This document shows, in pieces, positions 8,922-17,240 of a stretch of 64,000 bases of DNA. Every line of letters begins with the position of its first letter. Within the stretch, counting starts at the first letter, position 1. Source of the DNA: Paraburkholderia sp. Ac-20340 (lineage in GTDB: Bacteria; Pseudomonadota; Gammaproteobacteria; Burkholderiales; Burkholderiaceae); NCBI RefSeq assembly GCF_017104965.1, contig NZ_JAAGPR010000004.1, forward strand, positions 248,001 through 312,000, read 5' to 3'. Below the pieces are notes generated by a model. It was not told the origin of the DNA. It ran no database searches and worked only from the letters and a program-made list of their open reading frames with translations. The position numbers and the translations under genes are program-made.

Positions 8922-9811
8922 TTTGATGTCCTTTCCAATTCTTTCGTAAGCGCCTGCACGGTGAAGCTGACGCGTGCCTCCAGCGCCTCGTTCGGCGCGA
9001 GCACATGCATCGGCGGATCATTGCCGTTTAGCGCGTTGTTCGCGTGACTCACGGGTTCAAACGCGAAGAACGGCTGCCCTGCGGGCCTGAAAAATACGAC
9101 ACACGGCAGTGCATCGTTCGCGTCGATCGCAATCCGGTGATGTGGCGTTTCAATGTGCGCCGCGCCGCTCCAGCCCGTGAAGCAGTTATCCACCACCGTG
9201 CTGTCCAATGCGCCGAATCCGGGCGGATCGATACGCGCGCAAGGCAGGGAGTCGCCGTCATTCACCAGCATCGATTTCCATTCGGTGTGCACGCGCGTCT
9301 CGCCCGCCGCGCTGTCGAGCGGAAAGAACGGATGCCAGCCCGCACCGCAAGGCGCAGCGATGTTGTCGGTATTGGTGATGCGCATGCCGAGCGTCAAGGT
9401 ATCGCCTTCGATCGCCAGGGTTTGCTGCGCAACGAACGCGAACGGCCAGCGTTCGTTGGGCGCATGCTCGATCTGCATCGCGATCGAGCGGCCGTCCTGC
9501 GCGATCACCCGCCATGCCTGCTGAAACCCGACACCATGAATCGCATGCGCCATATCGGCGAGATTCTTCGCGAGCGTGTACTGCGAATCGGCGAAAGCGA
9601 ACGCGCCAAACGCAATGCGATTCGAAAACGGCACGAGCGGATAGCACGCCGTCTTGCGTACGTTGCGCGCTTGCAGTTCGGCAGCGGGCGTCGGCCGCAG
9701 GACATCGCGGCCGTGCCAGCGCGCATCGATAATCGCGCCGCCCAGCGCCGGCGCCACCCGCACCTGCCAGGCGTCGTTGCCAAGCGCGAACAGTTCGGTC
9801 GTGCCACTCAT
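8918..9811 (-). CDS. Aldose 1-epimerase family protein, predicted sulfoquinovose mutarotase
   Basis: 297 residues from the ATG at 9811 (MSGTTELFALGNDAWQVRVAPALGGAI). Family marks are the LVPFSNRI stretch, the catalytic histidine in AIHGVGFQQAW, and GWHPFF with a second histidine. It speeds the interchange of alpha and beta anomers. The glycosidase releases one anomer and the SQ dehydrogenase may prefer the other, so a mutarotase fits between them. A longer open frame reaching 10420 exists, but its upstream part is an out-of-frame shadow of the aldolase gene. The start lies 2 bases after the aldolase stop. Confidence 0.82.
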   Translation of the reverse strand: MSGTTELFALGNDAWQVRVAPALGGAIIDARWHGRDVLRPTPAAELQARNVRKTACYPLVPFSNRIAFGAFAFADSQYTLAKNLADMAHAIHGVGFQQAWRVIAQDGRSIAMQIEHAPNERWPFAFVAQQTLAIEGDTLTLGMRITNTDNIAAPCGAGWHPFFPLDSAAGETRVHTEWKSMLVNDGDSLPCARIDPPGFGALDSTVVDNCFTGWSGAAHIETPHHRIAIDANDALPCVVFFRPAGQPFFAFEPVSHANNALNGNDPPMHVLAPNEALEARVSFTVQALTKELERTSK

Positions 9812-9813
9812 GA

Positions 9814-10647
9814 TCAGTACGGGCCGCCCGCGTTGGCGTTGGCTTCGACCTGATCGAGTTCGGCGATGAACGCATTGGCCTGGCGCATCATCATGCCCAT
9901 GTCCGACGCAATCGCCACGTAGTCGTAGCCCATTTCCATGAACTCGCGCACCATCGCGGGCGTCGGCCCGACGATGCCGATCGGCATGCCGATGGCGTTC
10001 GCGCGACGCGCGCAATCCGCAATCATTTCGCGCACGCCTGCATCGGCGAGATTGCCGATCTTTCCCATCGCGGCCGACAGATCGCCCGGGCCAACGAACA
10101 GCGCGTCGACGCCCGGCACGGCAGCGATCGATTCGAGTTGCGCCACGGCTTCGGGCGTTTCCAGTTGCACGATGCACATGGTCGCCTCGTTGGCGCGCGC
10201 GCCGAATTCGCTCCACGTGCCGTAACGGCTGGCGCGATGCATCGCCGCGAAGCCGCGCGTGCCCAGCGGCGGAAACTTCGCCGATGCCACCGCCGCGCGC
10301 GCTTCTTCCGGGCTCTGCACATACGGGAACATCAGCGTGGGCGCGCCCATGTCGAGCGCGCGCTTGGCCAGCGTCGCGTCGTTGCGGGCAAGACGCACGA
10401 TGGGCGCAGCGCCGCCGCAATCGACGGCTTGCAGCATATGCAGCACGTCGGTGAATTCGAGCGGCGCGTGTTCCATGTCGATCAACAGCCAGTCGAAACC
10501 GGCGTGACCGAATGCTTCCGCAGGTGCCGCCGAGCCGGCCATCAGCCAGGTGCCGAGCGGCTTCTTGCGCATCGCCGAGCCGTCCTTGTGCGCGAGTGCG
10601 TGGCGGAAGGCGTGGTGCAGCGGATCTTTTTTCATTCTGTTGACCAT
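9814..10647 (-). CDS. HpcH/HpaI aldolase, predicted KDSG aldolase
   Basis: 277 residues (an alternative ATG 12 bases inside gives MKKDPLHHAF). It has class II HpcH/HpaI pyruvate-aldolase motifs: DWLLIDMEHAPLEF, PIVRLARND with the pyruvate-binding Arg, VQLETPEAV with the metal Glu, and LFVGPGDLSAAMG with the metal Asp. In the sulfo-Entner-Doudoroff pathway this family splits 2-keto-3,6-dideoxy-6-sulfogluconate into pyruvate and 3-sulfolactaldehyde. Pyruvate feeds growth and the C3-sulfonate goes to the aldehyde dehydrogenase encoded in the same cluster. The substrate is assigned from context. Confidence 0.82.
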   Translation of the reverse strand: MVNRMKKDPLHHAFRHALAHKDGSAMRKKPLGTWLMAGSAAPAEAFGHAGFDWLLIDMEHAPLEFTDVLHMLQAVDCGGAAPIVRLARNDATLAKRALDMGAPTLMFPYVQSPEEARAAVASAKFPPLGTRGFAAMHRASRYGTWSEFGARANEATMCIVQLETPEAVAQLESIAAVPGVDALFVGPGDLSAAMGKIGNLADAGVREMIADCARRANAIGMPIGIVGPTPAMVREFMEMGYDYVAIASDMGMMMRQANAFIAELDQVEANANAGGPY

Positions 10648-10664
10648 GTTCTGATGTCCTGTGT

Positions 10665-12416
10665 CTAGAAGATCGCCGGTTCGACCGGTTCTTCGAAGCC
10701 TGTCAAGAAGTCGAAGTCGCAGCCTTTATCGGCCTGCGAAACCTGTTCGACGTAGAGACGGATATAGCCGCGCTTGCGCGCCAGCGGTGGCGCGCGCCAT
10801 GCTTCGCGGCGTTGTGCGAGTTCTTCGTCGGAAAGCAGCACGTCGAGCTTGCCAGCTTCCACGTCGAGTTCGATCAGGTCGCCGGTGCGGATCAGCGCGA
10901 GCGGGCCGCCAGCAGCGGCTTCGGGCGAGACGTGCAGCACGCAGGTGCCGTAATGCGTGCCGCTCATGCGCGCATCGGAAATCCGCACCATGTCGCGCAC
11001 GCCGGCCGCCAGCAGCTTTTTCGGAATCGGCAGATTGCCCCACTCCGGCATGCCGGGCGCGCCAATCGGACCACCGCCGCGCAGCACGAGCACCGTATCG
11101 GCATCGACATCCAGGTCGGGCGCGTGAATGGTCGCGTTCATCTCGGCAACCGAATCGAATACCAGCGCGCGGCCGCGATGCTTCATGAGATGCGGGCTGG
11201 CCGCGCTCGGCTTGATGACCGCGCCATTCGGTGCGAGATTGCCGCGCAGCACGCCCAGCGCGCCGCGCTCGCTGACGGGATCGGTCAGCGGGCGGATCGC
11301 ATCTTCGCCCTGCGGACGCATGCCCGCTTCGAAGCGCGCGATGTTCTCGCCGAGCGTTTCGCCCGTGACGGTCATGCTGTCGAGCGTCAGATACTCCTTC
11401 ACGCCGCTCAGCAAGGCGGGCACGCCGCCCGCGTAATAGAAGTCTTCCATCAGGCGCTTGCCCGAAGGGAACACATCGGCGAGCACCGGCACGTTCTTGC
11501 CGATCCGCGCGATATCGTCGAGCGTCAACGGCACATTGCCGCGCCCCGCAATCGCGATCGTATGGATCGCCGCGTTGGTCGAACCGCCCAGCGCCATATA
11601 CGTGACAACGCCGTTTTCAACCGACTGGCGATTGAAGAAGCGGCTCGGCTTCAGGTCTTCCCACACCATGCCGACGATGCGCTCGCCGCTGGTCGAACAC
11701 ATACGCGTATGCGACGAATCCATTGCCGGAATGCTGGTCGCGCCGGGCAGCGTGAAGCCCATGGCTTCGACGATCGACGTCATCGTGCTGGCCGTGCCCA
11801 TGGTGTTGCAGGTGCCGGGCGCGCGCGTCATGCGCGCTTCGAGCGAAATCCACTCGGGCTGCTCGATATTGCCCGCGACGTATTCGTCCCAGAACTTCTT
11901 GGTATGCGTGCCCGCGCCCACGGCCTGGCCGCGATGGCGGTCGCTGAGCATCGGCCCGGCGGGCACGAAGATGCAGGGCAGATCCGCGGACAGCGCGCCC
12001 ATCAGCAGGCCCGGCGTGGTCTTGTCGCAACCGCCCATCAGCACCGCGCCGTCGATCGGCAGCGAGCGCAGCAGTTCCTCCGTTTCCATCGCGAGGAAAT
12101 TGCGGTAGATCATCGTGGTCGGCTTGACCATGACTTCGCCCAGCGACATCGCCGGCAGTTCGAAGGGCATGCCGCCGGCCTGCAGGATGCCGCGCTTCAC
12201 GGCTTCCGCGCGTTCGCGCAGATGGGCGTGACACGGCGAGAGATCGCTCCACGTATTGATGATGCCGATCACCGGACGCGACATGAATTCTTCACGACGC
12301 AGACCCATTTGCTGCAGGCGCTGCCGATGCGCGAAGGAGCGCATGTCGTCCGGGGCCAGCCAGCGCTGGCTGCGCAGTTCGCTGAGTTGCTTGAGCTTCT
12401 TTTGCACGATATTCAC
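10665..12416 (-). CDS. IlvD/Edd-family dehydratase, predicted 6-deoxy-6-sulfogluconate dehydratase
   Basis: 583 residues from a GTG at 12416 whose GTGA overlaps the exporter stop; frames reaching 12608 are shadows. The three iron-sulfur cysteines of the IlvD/Edd superfamily are present: Cys62 (SDLSPCHAHLRE), Cys130 (MGGCDKTTPG) and Cys203 (PGTCNTMGTAST), followed by the SISDARMSGT-like region (RISDARMSGTHYG). The form resembles sugar-acid dehydratases (arabinonate type) rather than dihydroxyacid dehydratase. In this cluster it should remove water from 6-deoxy-6-sulfogluconate to give KDSG. Family certain; substrate by context. Confidence 0.85.
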   Translation of the reverse strand: MNIVQKKLKQLSELRSQRWLAPDDMRSFAHRQRLQQMGLRREEFMSRPVIGIINTWSDLSPCHAHLRERAEAVKRGILQAGGMPFELPAMSLGEVMVKPTTMIYRNFLAMETEELLRSLPIDGAVLMGGCDKTTPGLLMGALSADLPCIFVPAGPMLSDRHRGQAVGAGTHTKKFWDEYVAGNIEQPEWISLEARMTRAPGTCNTMGTASTMTSIVEAMGFTLPGATSIPAMDSSHTRMCSTSGERIVGMVWEDLKPSRFFNRQSVENGVVTYMALGGSTNAAIHTIAIAGRGNVPLTLDDIARIGKNVPVLADVFPSGKRLMEDFYYAGGVPALLSGVKEYLTLDSMTVTGETLGENIARFEAGMRPQGEDAIRPLTDPVSERGALGVLRGNLAPNGAVIKPSAASPHLMKHRGRALVFDSVAEMNATIHAPDLDVDADTVLVLRGGGPIGAPGMPEWGNLPIPKKLLAAGVRDMVRISDARMSGTHYGTCVLHVSPEAAAGGPLALIRTGDLIELDVEAGKLDVLLSDEELAQRREAWRAPPLARKRGYIRLYVEQVSQADKGCDFDFLTGFEEPVEPAIF

Positions 12417-13252
12417 GCCGTAAAAATACGATGTTGAAGAGAGGCCACGCTGACCTTGCCGTGCGCCCTGGCGCTTGCGTTGGTGCTTGCGCTTGCGCTG
12501 GTAATGGCCGGTGCGACCAGGCTCATGCCCGCGATGGCCAGCAGCACGAACACGACGCGTCGCACTGCCGTCGGCGACCAGTTGGGCGGATAGCGGCGCG
12601 CGAGCCACGTCACGGTGAGGACGACGGGCAATGCCTCGGCGCTGAGCGCGAGCGAAGCCGCATCGAAACGTCCTTGCGCCAGCACGATAATCAGGCGCAG
12701 CACGGCGTTGACCGCGAACAGCAGGACCAGCGTGTCGCGCACGACCACGCGGTCGAGCGGCTGGCGATACAGATGGAACACCATCGGCGGACCGGCGCTG
12801 GCGAACACGCCGCCCATCACGCCCGAAATGCAGCCATAAAACGCGAACGTGCCCGGCGAGGCCAGCTGCGCACGCGGCTTCGTCTGCACCACCAGCAGCA
12901 GGCTGCAGGCGAGGATCGCAAGGCCCAGCGCAAAGCGCACGACGCCGATGGCGTTATCGGAAAGCCAGGCCAGCAGGCACGCGCCGATCGCCACGCCCAC
13001 CAGGCTGCTGCCATACGACGGCGCCAGCAGGCGGCGCGGCAAGGCGGGCATGGTACGCACGAGCAAGGCCGCATTCGCGAGCACCATCACCGTGACGACG
13101 TTCGCCGCAACCGGCAACGGCGCGAGGTGAAACACCGCGACGAGGCCCAGCAGCACGAGCCCGAACGCAAAACCCGTGAGGCTTTGCGTGAAGGTCGCGG
13201 TCGCCACGCACGCAGCGAACAGCAGGTGATGCAGGATTGCGCCCGAACTCAC
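12413..13252 (-). CDS. TauE/SafE-family sulfonate exporter
   Basis: 279 residues from a GTG at 13252, overlapping the glycosidase stop (GTGA). The protein is strongly hydrophobic with about eight membrane segments, and carries the repeated family motif GFAFGLVLLGL near the N-terminus and CISGVMGGVFASAGPPMVFHLY in the second half. TauE/SafE proteins move sulfite, sulfoacetate and related sulfonates out of the cell. In sulfo-Entner-Doudoroff clusters such a gene is thought to export the end product 3-sulfolactate. No sulfolactate-degrading genes are visible in the window, which supports export as the end of the route. Confidence 0.83.
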   Translation of the reverse strand: MSSGAILHHLLFAACVATATFTQSLTGFAFGLVLLGLVAVFHLAPLPVAANVVTVMVLANAALLVRTMPALPRRLLAPSYGSSLVGVAIGACLLAWLSDNAIGVVRFALGLAILACSLLLVVQTKPRAQLASPGTFAFYGCISGVMGGVFASAGPPMVFHLYRQPLDRVVVRDTLVLLFAVNAVLRLIIVLAQGRFDAASLALSAEALPVVLTVTWLARRYPPNWSPTAVRRVVFVLLAIAGMSLVAPAITSASASTNASARAHGKVSVASLQHRIFTA

Positions 13253-15288
13253 TGCGCGGCTCCCGCAAGCGTGCGCAGGTCGAGCAATTGCTGCTCGCGC
13301 GCCGCGCCCTGACGAACGAACACCGGCGGCTCGCCGATGGGCGCTGCAATCTCCACGTGCTGACCGCCTTCGTACCGCACGCCGCTCCAGAGATGAATCC
13401 AGGCATCGCCTTTGGGCAGATACACGCGCCATTGCGAAGCGCCTGCCGCATGCACCGGTGCTACCAGCAGATCGCGGCCATAAAGATAGTGATCCTGAAT
13501 AGCGTAGGTTTCTGCGTCGTCTTCGTAGTGCAGGAACAGCGGACGTTGCAGCGGCAAACCCCGCGCGCCCGCTTCATCGACGAGACCTTGCACATACTGC
13601 TTGAGCCCGGCGAACACGCGCGTCATGCGCGCGAAATGCGCGAGCACCGCCGGGTCCTGCCAGAACTGGAAGTTGTCGTCCGGGCGATTGCCTTCGTGCG
13701 TGCGCATCATCGGCGTGAAGGCCGCCATTTCGGCCCAGCGCTGGAACAGTTCCGGCGTGCGCGTATTGCCGAACAGGCTCGTGTAGCCGCCAATATCGCT
13801 GTGGTGATACGCATTGCCCAGCAAGCCGGAAGACAGCGCCCCGCAGATCACCGTTTGCAGCCCGTCATGACGCGTGAAATCGACGGACTGATCGCCCGCC
13901 CACAGCAGCGGGCAATGCGCCTGCACGCCCGTATAGCCCGCGCGCATGAAGAACACAGCGTCGCCGGTGCGGCCCGCGCGTTCGATTGCCTGCGCGTTCA
14001 CCTGCGCCCAGAGCGTGGGCCACGCGTTGTGCATCAGCTTCGCGTCGATACCGTTGGCGAGCGTCACGTCGGTGGGCAGATACTCGCCGAAGTCGGCCAT
14101 CCAGCCGTCGAGGCCCTTGTTCAGCATCTCGTCGCGAATCACGCGGTCTTCGAACCAGCGCGCCGCGTCGGGATTCGTGAAATCGACCACGCCGCAATCG
14201 AATTCGCCGAAATCGACCAGATAGTCGCTGCCGTCCGCGCGCGTCGCCAGATAACCCGCCTGCTTCGCTTCGACGTACAGCGCGCCGTCGTTGCACAGAT
14301 ACGGGTTGACGTAGCCGAGAAAGCGCACGCCTTGCGCATTGAGTTGCTTCACCCATTGCGCGTGATCCGGGTAGCGCGCGTCGTTCCAGTGCCAGTCCCA
14401 GAACAGACGCTTGCCGAACGAGGTCTGGCGGATACCCACCCAGTCTTCGCACCAGAGACCGCTGACCTTGAGGCCGGCCGCGCGGCTTTGTTCCATGATG
14501 GTTTGCGCATGCTCGCGGCCGTTTTTCAGGCCGAGAATCGCGCCGTCCAGCACCCACGCGGGCAAGGCAGGCTGACGCCCGCAACGCTGCGAAATACGCT
14601 CGACCAGCGTGACGAAGTCATCGGCGAGCATGAATTCGATCTGCTCGGGAATCGCCCAGAATTGCAGTTCGTGGCGCTCGTCGTGGCGGAAGTCGAAATC
14701 CGCGTAAGCCGTCGTCTGCGCATGCAGGCAGTACTTCTGCGAGGAGACGAAAGTCGGCTGCGGATAGTTCGTGTTGAAGTAATCGCCGCCCGACTTGGAG
14801 GTCGTGTCGGCCTGCCACGTCAGATGCGTGCTCTTGTCGCGTCCGACGCCGGGCTCCGACGTCCACAGCGGGAAGTTGCGGCCGCGCAGATCGAAGTACG
14901 ACATCTGCTCGCCGCAACCCCACACGTGTTCGCCGCGTTGCGCGGGCACGCGCCACCACACGCGGTTGATCGCGCCATTCGCCGCCGAAACGGCGAAGGT
15001 CACGCCATGTGCGGATTGGCTCGCGATAAACGTCAGTTCGGGCGCGCTGTGCGCGTCGCGCGCCAGTTCGATGCGCGCGCTGCCGTCCTGAAGCTGCGTA
15101 AGGCGGGCGTCGCGCAGCGCGACGCGCTCTTCGACGTAATCGCTAATGTCGAAGTTGCCGCGATACATGTCGATCGTTTCGACGCCGTGCCCGACGAACA
15201 CCGCCGGTGCTTCCGGTGCGTGTTCGAAGAGCGTGCGGCCAGCCGCGCTGAAAACGAGCTTGCCGCCCGCATCTGTGTGCCAGTTCAT
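13249..15288 (-). CDS. yihQ: Sulfoquinovosidase, glycoside hydrolase family 31
   Basis: 679 residues, almost the same length as E. coli YihQ, and recognisably similar over the whole catalytic half. The nucleophile is Asp399 (GWMADFGEYLPTD) and the acid/base is Asp466 (WAGDQSVD). The sulfonate- and sugar-binding residues known from this group are present: Lys255 (GLKNGRE), Glu281 (WCEDW), Arg294 and Trp297 (SFGKRLFWDW), and Tyr502 (IGGYTSLF). This is the K-E-R-W-Y version typical of non-enteric sulfoquinovosidases, as opposed to Q-Q-R-W-Y in E. coli. It frees sulfoquinovose from sulfoquinovosyl glycerol or sulfolipid. There is no signal peptide, so the glycoside is cleaved in the cytoplasm. 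This is the anchor for naming the whole cluster. Confidence 0.93.
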   Translation of the reverse strand: MNWHTDAGGKLVFSAAGRTLFEHAPEAPAVFVGHGVETIDMYRGNFDISDYVEERVALRDARLTQLQDGSARIELARDAHSAPELTFIASQSAHGVTFAVSAANGAINRVWWRVPAQRGEHVWGCGEQMSYFDLRGRNFPLWTSEPGVGRDKSTHLTWQADTTSKSGGDYFNTNYPQPTFVSSQKYCLHAQTTAYADFDFRHDERHELQFWAIPEQIEFMLADDFVTLVERISQRCGRQPALPAWVLDGAILGLKNGREHAQTIMEQSRAAGLKVSGLWCEDWVGIRQTSFGKRLFWDWHWNDARYPDHAQWVKQLNAQGVRFLGYVNPYLCNDGALYVEAKQAGYLATRADGSDYLVDFGEFDCGVVDFTNPDAARWFEDRVIRDEMLNKGLDGWMADFGEYLPTDVTLANGIDAKLMHNAWPTLWAQVNAQAIERAGRTGDAVFFMRAGYTGVQAHCPLLWAGDQSVDFTRHDGLQTVICGALSSGLLGNAYHHSDIGGYTSLFGNTRTPELFQRWAEMAAFTPMMRTHEGNRPDDNFQFWQDPAVLAHFARMTRVFAGLKQYVQGLVDEAGARGLPLQRPLFLHYEDDAETYAIQDHYLYGRDLLVAPVHAAGASQWRVYLPKGDAWIHLWSGVRYEGGQHVEIAAPIGEPPVFVRQGAAREQQLLDLRTLAGAAQ

Positions 15289-15339
15289 CAGCTTTACCTT
15301 GCTATTGCGTTTGTATTGCGTTGAGTTGTTGCTGTTCGA

Positions 15340-17088
15340 TCAATGTCCGTTCGACTCGCGCGGCGACTGGCTCCATGCGAGTTCGCGACCGCCCGCCGAT
15401 GCGCGGCGTCGAAACCACGCGATCAGTCCGAACGCGACGCACCACGTCACCACCATCAGGATCTGGTACTGGAGCGTCACGCCGCCTTGCCGCGCGACGC
15501 CAATCGGCGAGAGCGTCAGGTAGATGCTCACGAGCATCGCGATCAGGAACACGCTCATCGTGCTGGCATGGCGCCACGGCGTCAGATCGCCGGTCTGGCG
15601 CAATTGCGGCTCGTAAGCCTTGGCGCGCTGGTGACGCATGCCCAGCACGACCATCAGCGTGACTTCGCAGACGAACAGAATGCCCATCACGTGGATGAAG
15701 TTGATGCCGAGCAGTTTGTCCACCTGGAACACGAGAATGCCGAGCGTGTAGACGATCACGTGCAGCAGCAGCACCATCTTGGCCGGGAAGGCGCCGATCT
15801 TCTTGCTGAAGAAACCCACCAGCACGACCGCGATGATCGGAATGTTGTAGAAGCCCGTGAAGCGGCGCATCACGGTGTAGATGCCGTCCGGCGCGTACAT
15901 CAGCAGCGGCGCGACCAGCAGCGACACCACCGCGATCACCACGCTCGCCGTCTTGCCCACGCGGATCAGCTTTTCATCGCTGGCCTGCGGACGCCACACG
16001 CGATAGAAGTCGAAAGCGATCAGCGTGGCCGTGCTGTTGATGACGGCGTTGAAGTGGCTCATCACGGTGCCGAACAGCACGGCGATGAAAAAGCCCTTGG
16101 CCCACCACGGCAGCACGTCGGAGACCAGCGTGGGATAGGCGAGGTCCGGGCGGCCGAGCGGATGCGAGGCGTACAGATGAAACGCGACCACGCCGGGCAG
16201 CATCATGATCAGCGGCACCAGCAGCTTCATGAGGCCCGAAAGCAGCACGCCCTTCTGCCCTTCGGCAAGACTCTTCGCCGCGAAGGTGCGCTGCACGATG
16301 GCCTGATTCGTACACCAGTAGAACAGGTTCGCGAAGATCATCCCGGTAAACAAGGTGCCGAACGGCGCGGAGTCGTGCGGGCCGCCGATGGCGGACAGCT
16401 TTTCGGGCGCCTGCGTGGCGATCGTATGCACGCCCGCCAGGAAATTGCCGTGACCGAGCGCGAACAGGCCGAGCACCGGCACCATCAGACCGGCGACCAG
16501 CAGGCCGACGCCGTTGATCGTGTCGGACACCGCCACCGCGCGCAGGCCGCCGAAAATCGCATACAGCGCGCCGATAATCCCCGACATCCACACGAGAATC
16601 GTGATGGTGCTGGCGTACGACGTGCCCAGCAGCGCCTGCACGCCGAACACCTGGTTGAAGGTAATCGCGCCCAGATACAGGCCCGACGGATTCGCCACCA
16701 GCATGTAGCCGATCACAAAGAACGCGCTGACGACGCGGCGCGTCGTGGAATCGAAGCGCTCTTCGAGAAACTGCGGCAGCGTCGAGAAACCGCCGCGGAG
16801 GTAGCGCGGCAGAAAGAACATCGCGAGCGCGACGGTGGCGATGGCCGCCGTGCATTCCCACGCCATCGCCGACATATTGTGTGCGTAGGCGTCGCCGTTC
16901 AGGCCGACCATCTGCTCGGCCGAGAGATTGGTCAGCATCATCGAGCCGGCGATAAACCAGCCCGTGAGGCCGCCGCTGGCCATGAAGTAGCCGCGTGCAC
17001 CGTGATCCTTCGCGCGGCGCGTGAACAGATACGACACGAAGCCGACGAGCGCGGTGAAAAACGCAAAGCTCAGTATGGTGAAAGTCAT
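15340..17088 (-). CDS. Sodium:solute symporter (SSS family), predicted sulfoquinovose/SQ-glycoside importer
   Basis: 582 residues, mostly membrane spans (about 14), with SSS-family features: MMLTNLSAEQMVGLNGDAY in the first helices, GGLRAVAVSDTINGVGLL (the conserved aromatic/Asp-Thr stretch) and NQAIVQRTFAAKSLAEGQKG. It resembles SglT-type sugar transporters. Lying directly upstream of the sulfoquinovosidase in the same direction, it is the best candidate for inner-membrane uptake of sulfoquinovose or its glycosides. Other sulfo-Entner-Doudoroff clusters often carry ABC or MFS importers, so this is a transporter swap (inference). A 152-base gap separates it from the aldehyde dehydrogenase. 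Confidence 0.87.
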   Translation of the reverse strand: MTFTILSFAFFTALVGFVSYLFTRRAKDHGARGYFMASGGLTGWFIAGSMMLTNLSAEQMVGLNGDAYAHNMSAMAWECTAAIATVALAMFFLPRYLRGGFSTLPQFLEERFDSTTRRVVSAFFVIGYMLVANPSGLYLGAITFNQVFGVQALLGTSYASTITILVWMSGIIGALYAIFGGLRAVAVSDTINGVGLLVAGLMVPVLGLFALGHGNFLAGVHTIATQAPEKLSAIGGPHDSAPFGTLFTGMIFANLFYWCTNQAIVQRTFAAKSLAEGQKGVLLSGLMKLLVPLIMMLPGVVAFHLYASHPLGRPDLAYPTLVSDVLPWWAKGFFIAVLFGTVMSHFNAVINSTATLIAFDFYRVWRPQASDEKLIRVGKTASVVIAVVSLLVAPLLMYAPDGIYTVMRRFTGFYNIPIIAVVLVGFFSKKIGAFPAKMVLLLHVIVYTLGILVFQVDKLLGINFIHVMGILFVCEVTLMVVLGMRHQRAKAYEPQLRQTGDLTPWRHASTMSVFLIAMLVSIYLTLSPIGVARQGGVTLQYQILMVVTWCVAFGLIAWFRRRASAGGRELAWSQSPRESNGH

Positions 17089-17240
17089 TGTCTCCTCGTC
17101 TCTTTGAGGTTGTCTCCGTTTCGTGCGGAGGACCGGCGGCGCGATGTCGCTGCCTGAATCGGCGCGGCTTTTTTCGCAGCGCTACGATTTTTGTGCGATC
17201 GTCGATGCCTGCCGGTGTCGTGCGCTATTCGTCTGAAGGC

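Noticed and set aside
10812..12437. A 541-codon open frame opposite the IlvD/Edd dehydratase
   Set aside because: No recognisable domain. The three iron-sulfur cysteines on the minus strand show which strand is coding.
13237..15324. A 695-codon open frame on the plus strand opposite the sulfoquinovosidase
   Set aside because: Its composition is Arg/Ala/His-rich without any domain. It is the mirror of a strongly conserved GH31 gene with biased codons, which leaves the opposite frame open by chance.
15343..17157. A 604-codon open frame opposite the SSS symporter
   Set aside because: His/Gln/Arg-rich shadow of the membrane protein gene; no ribosome site or family.
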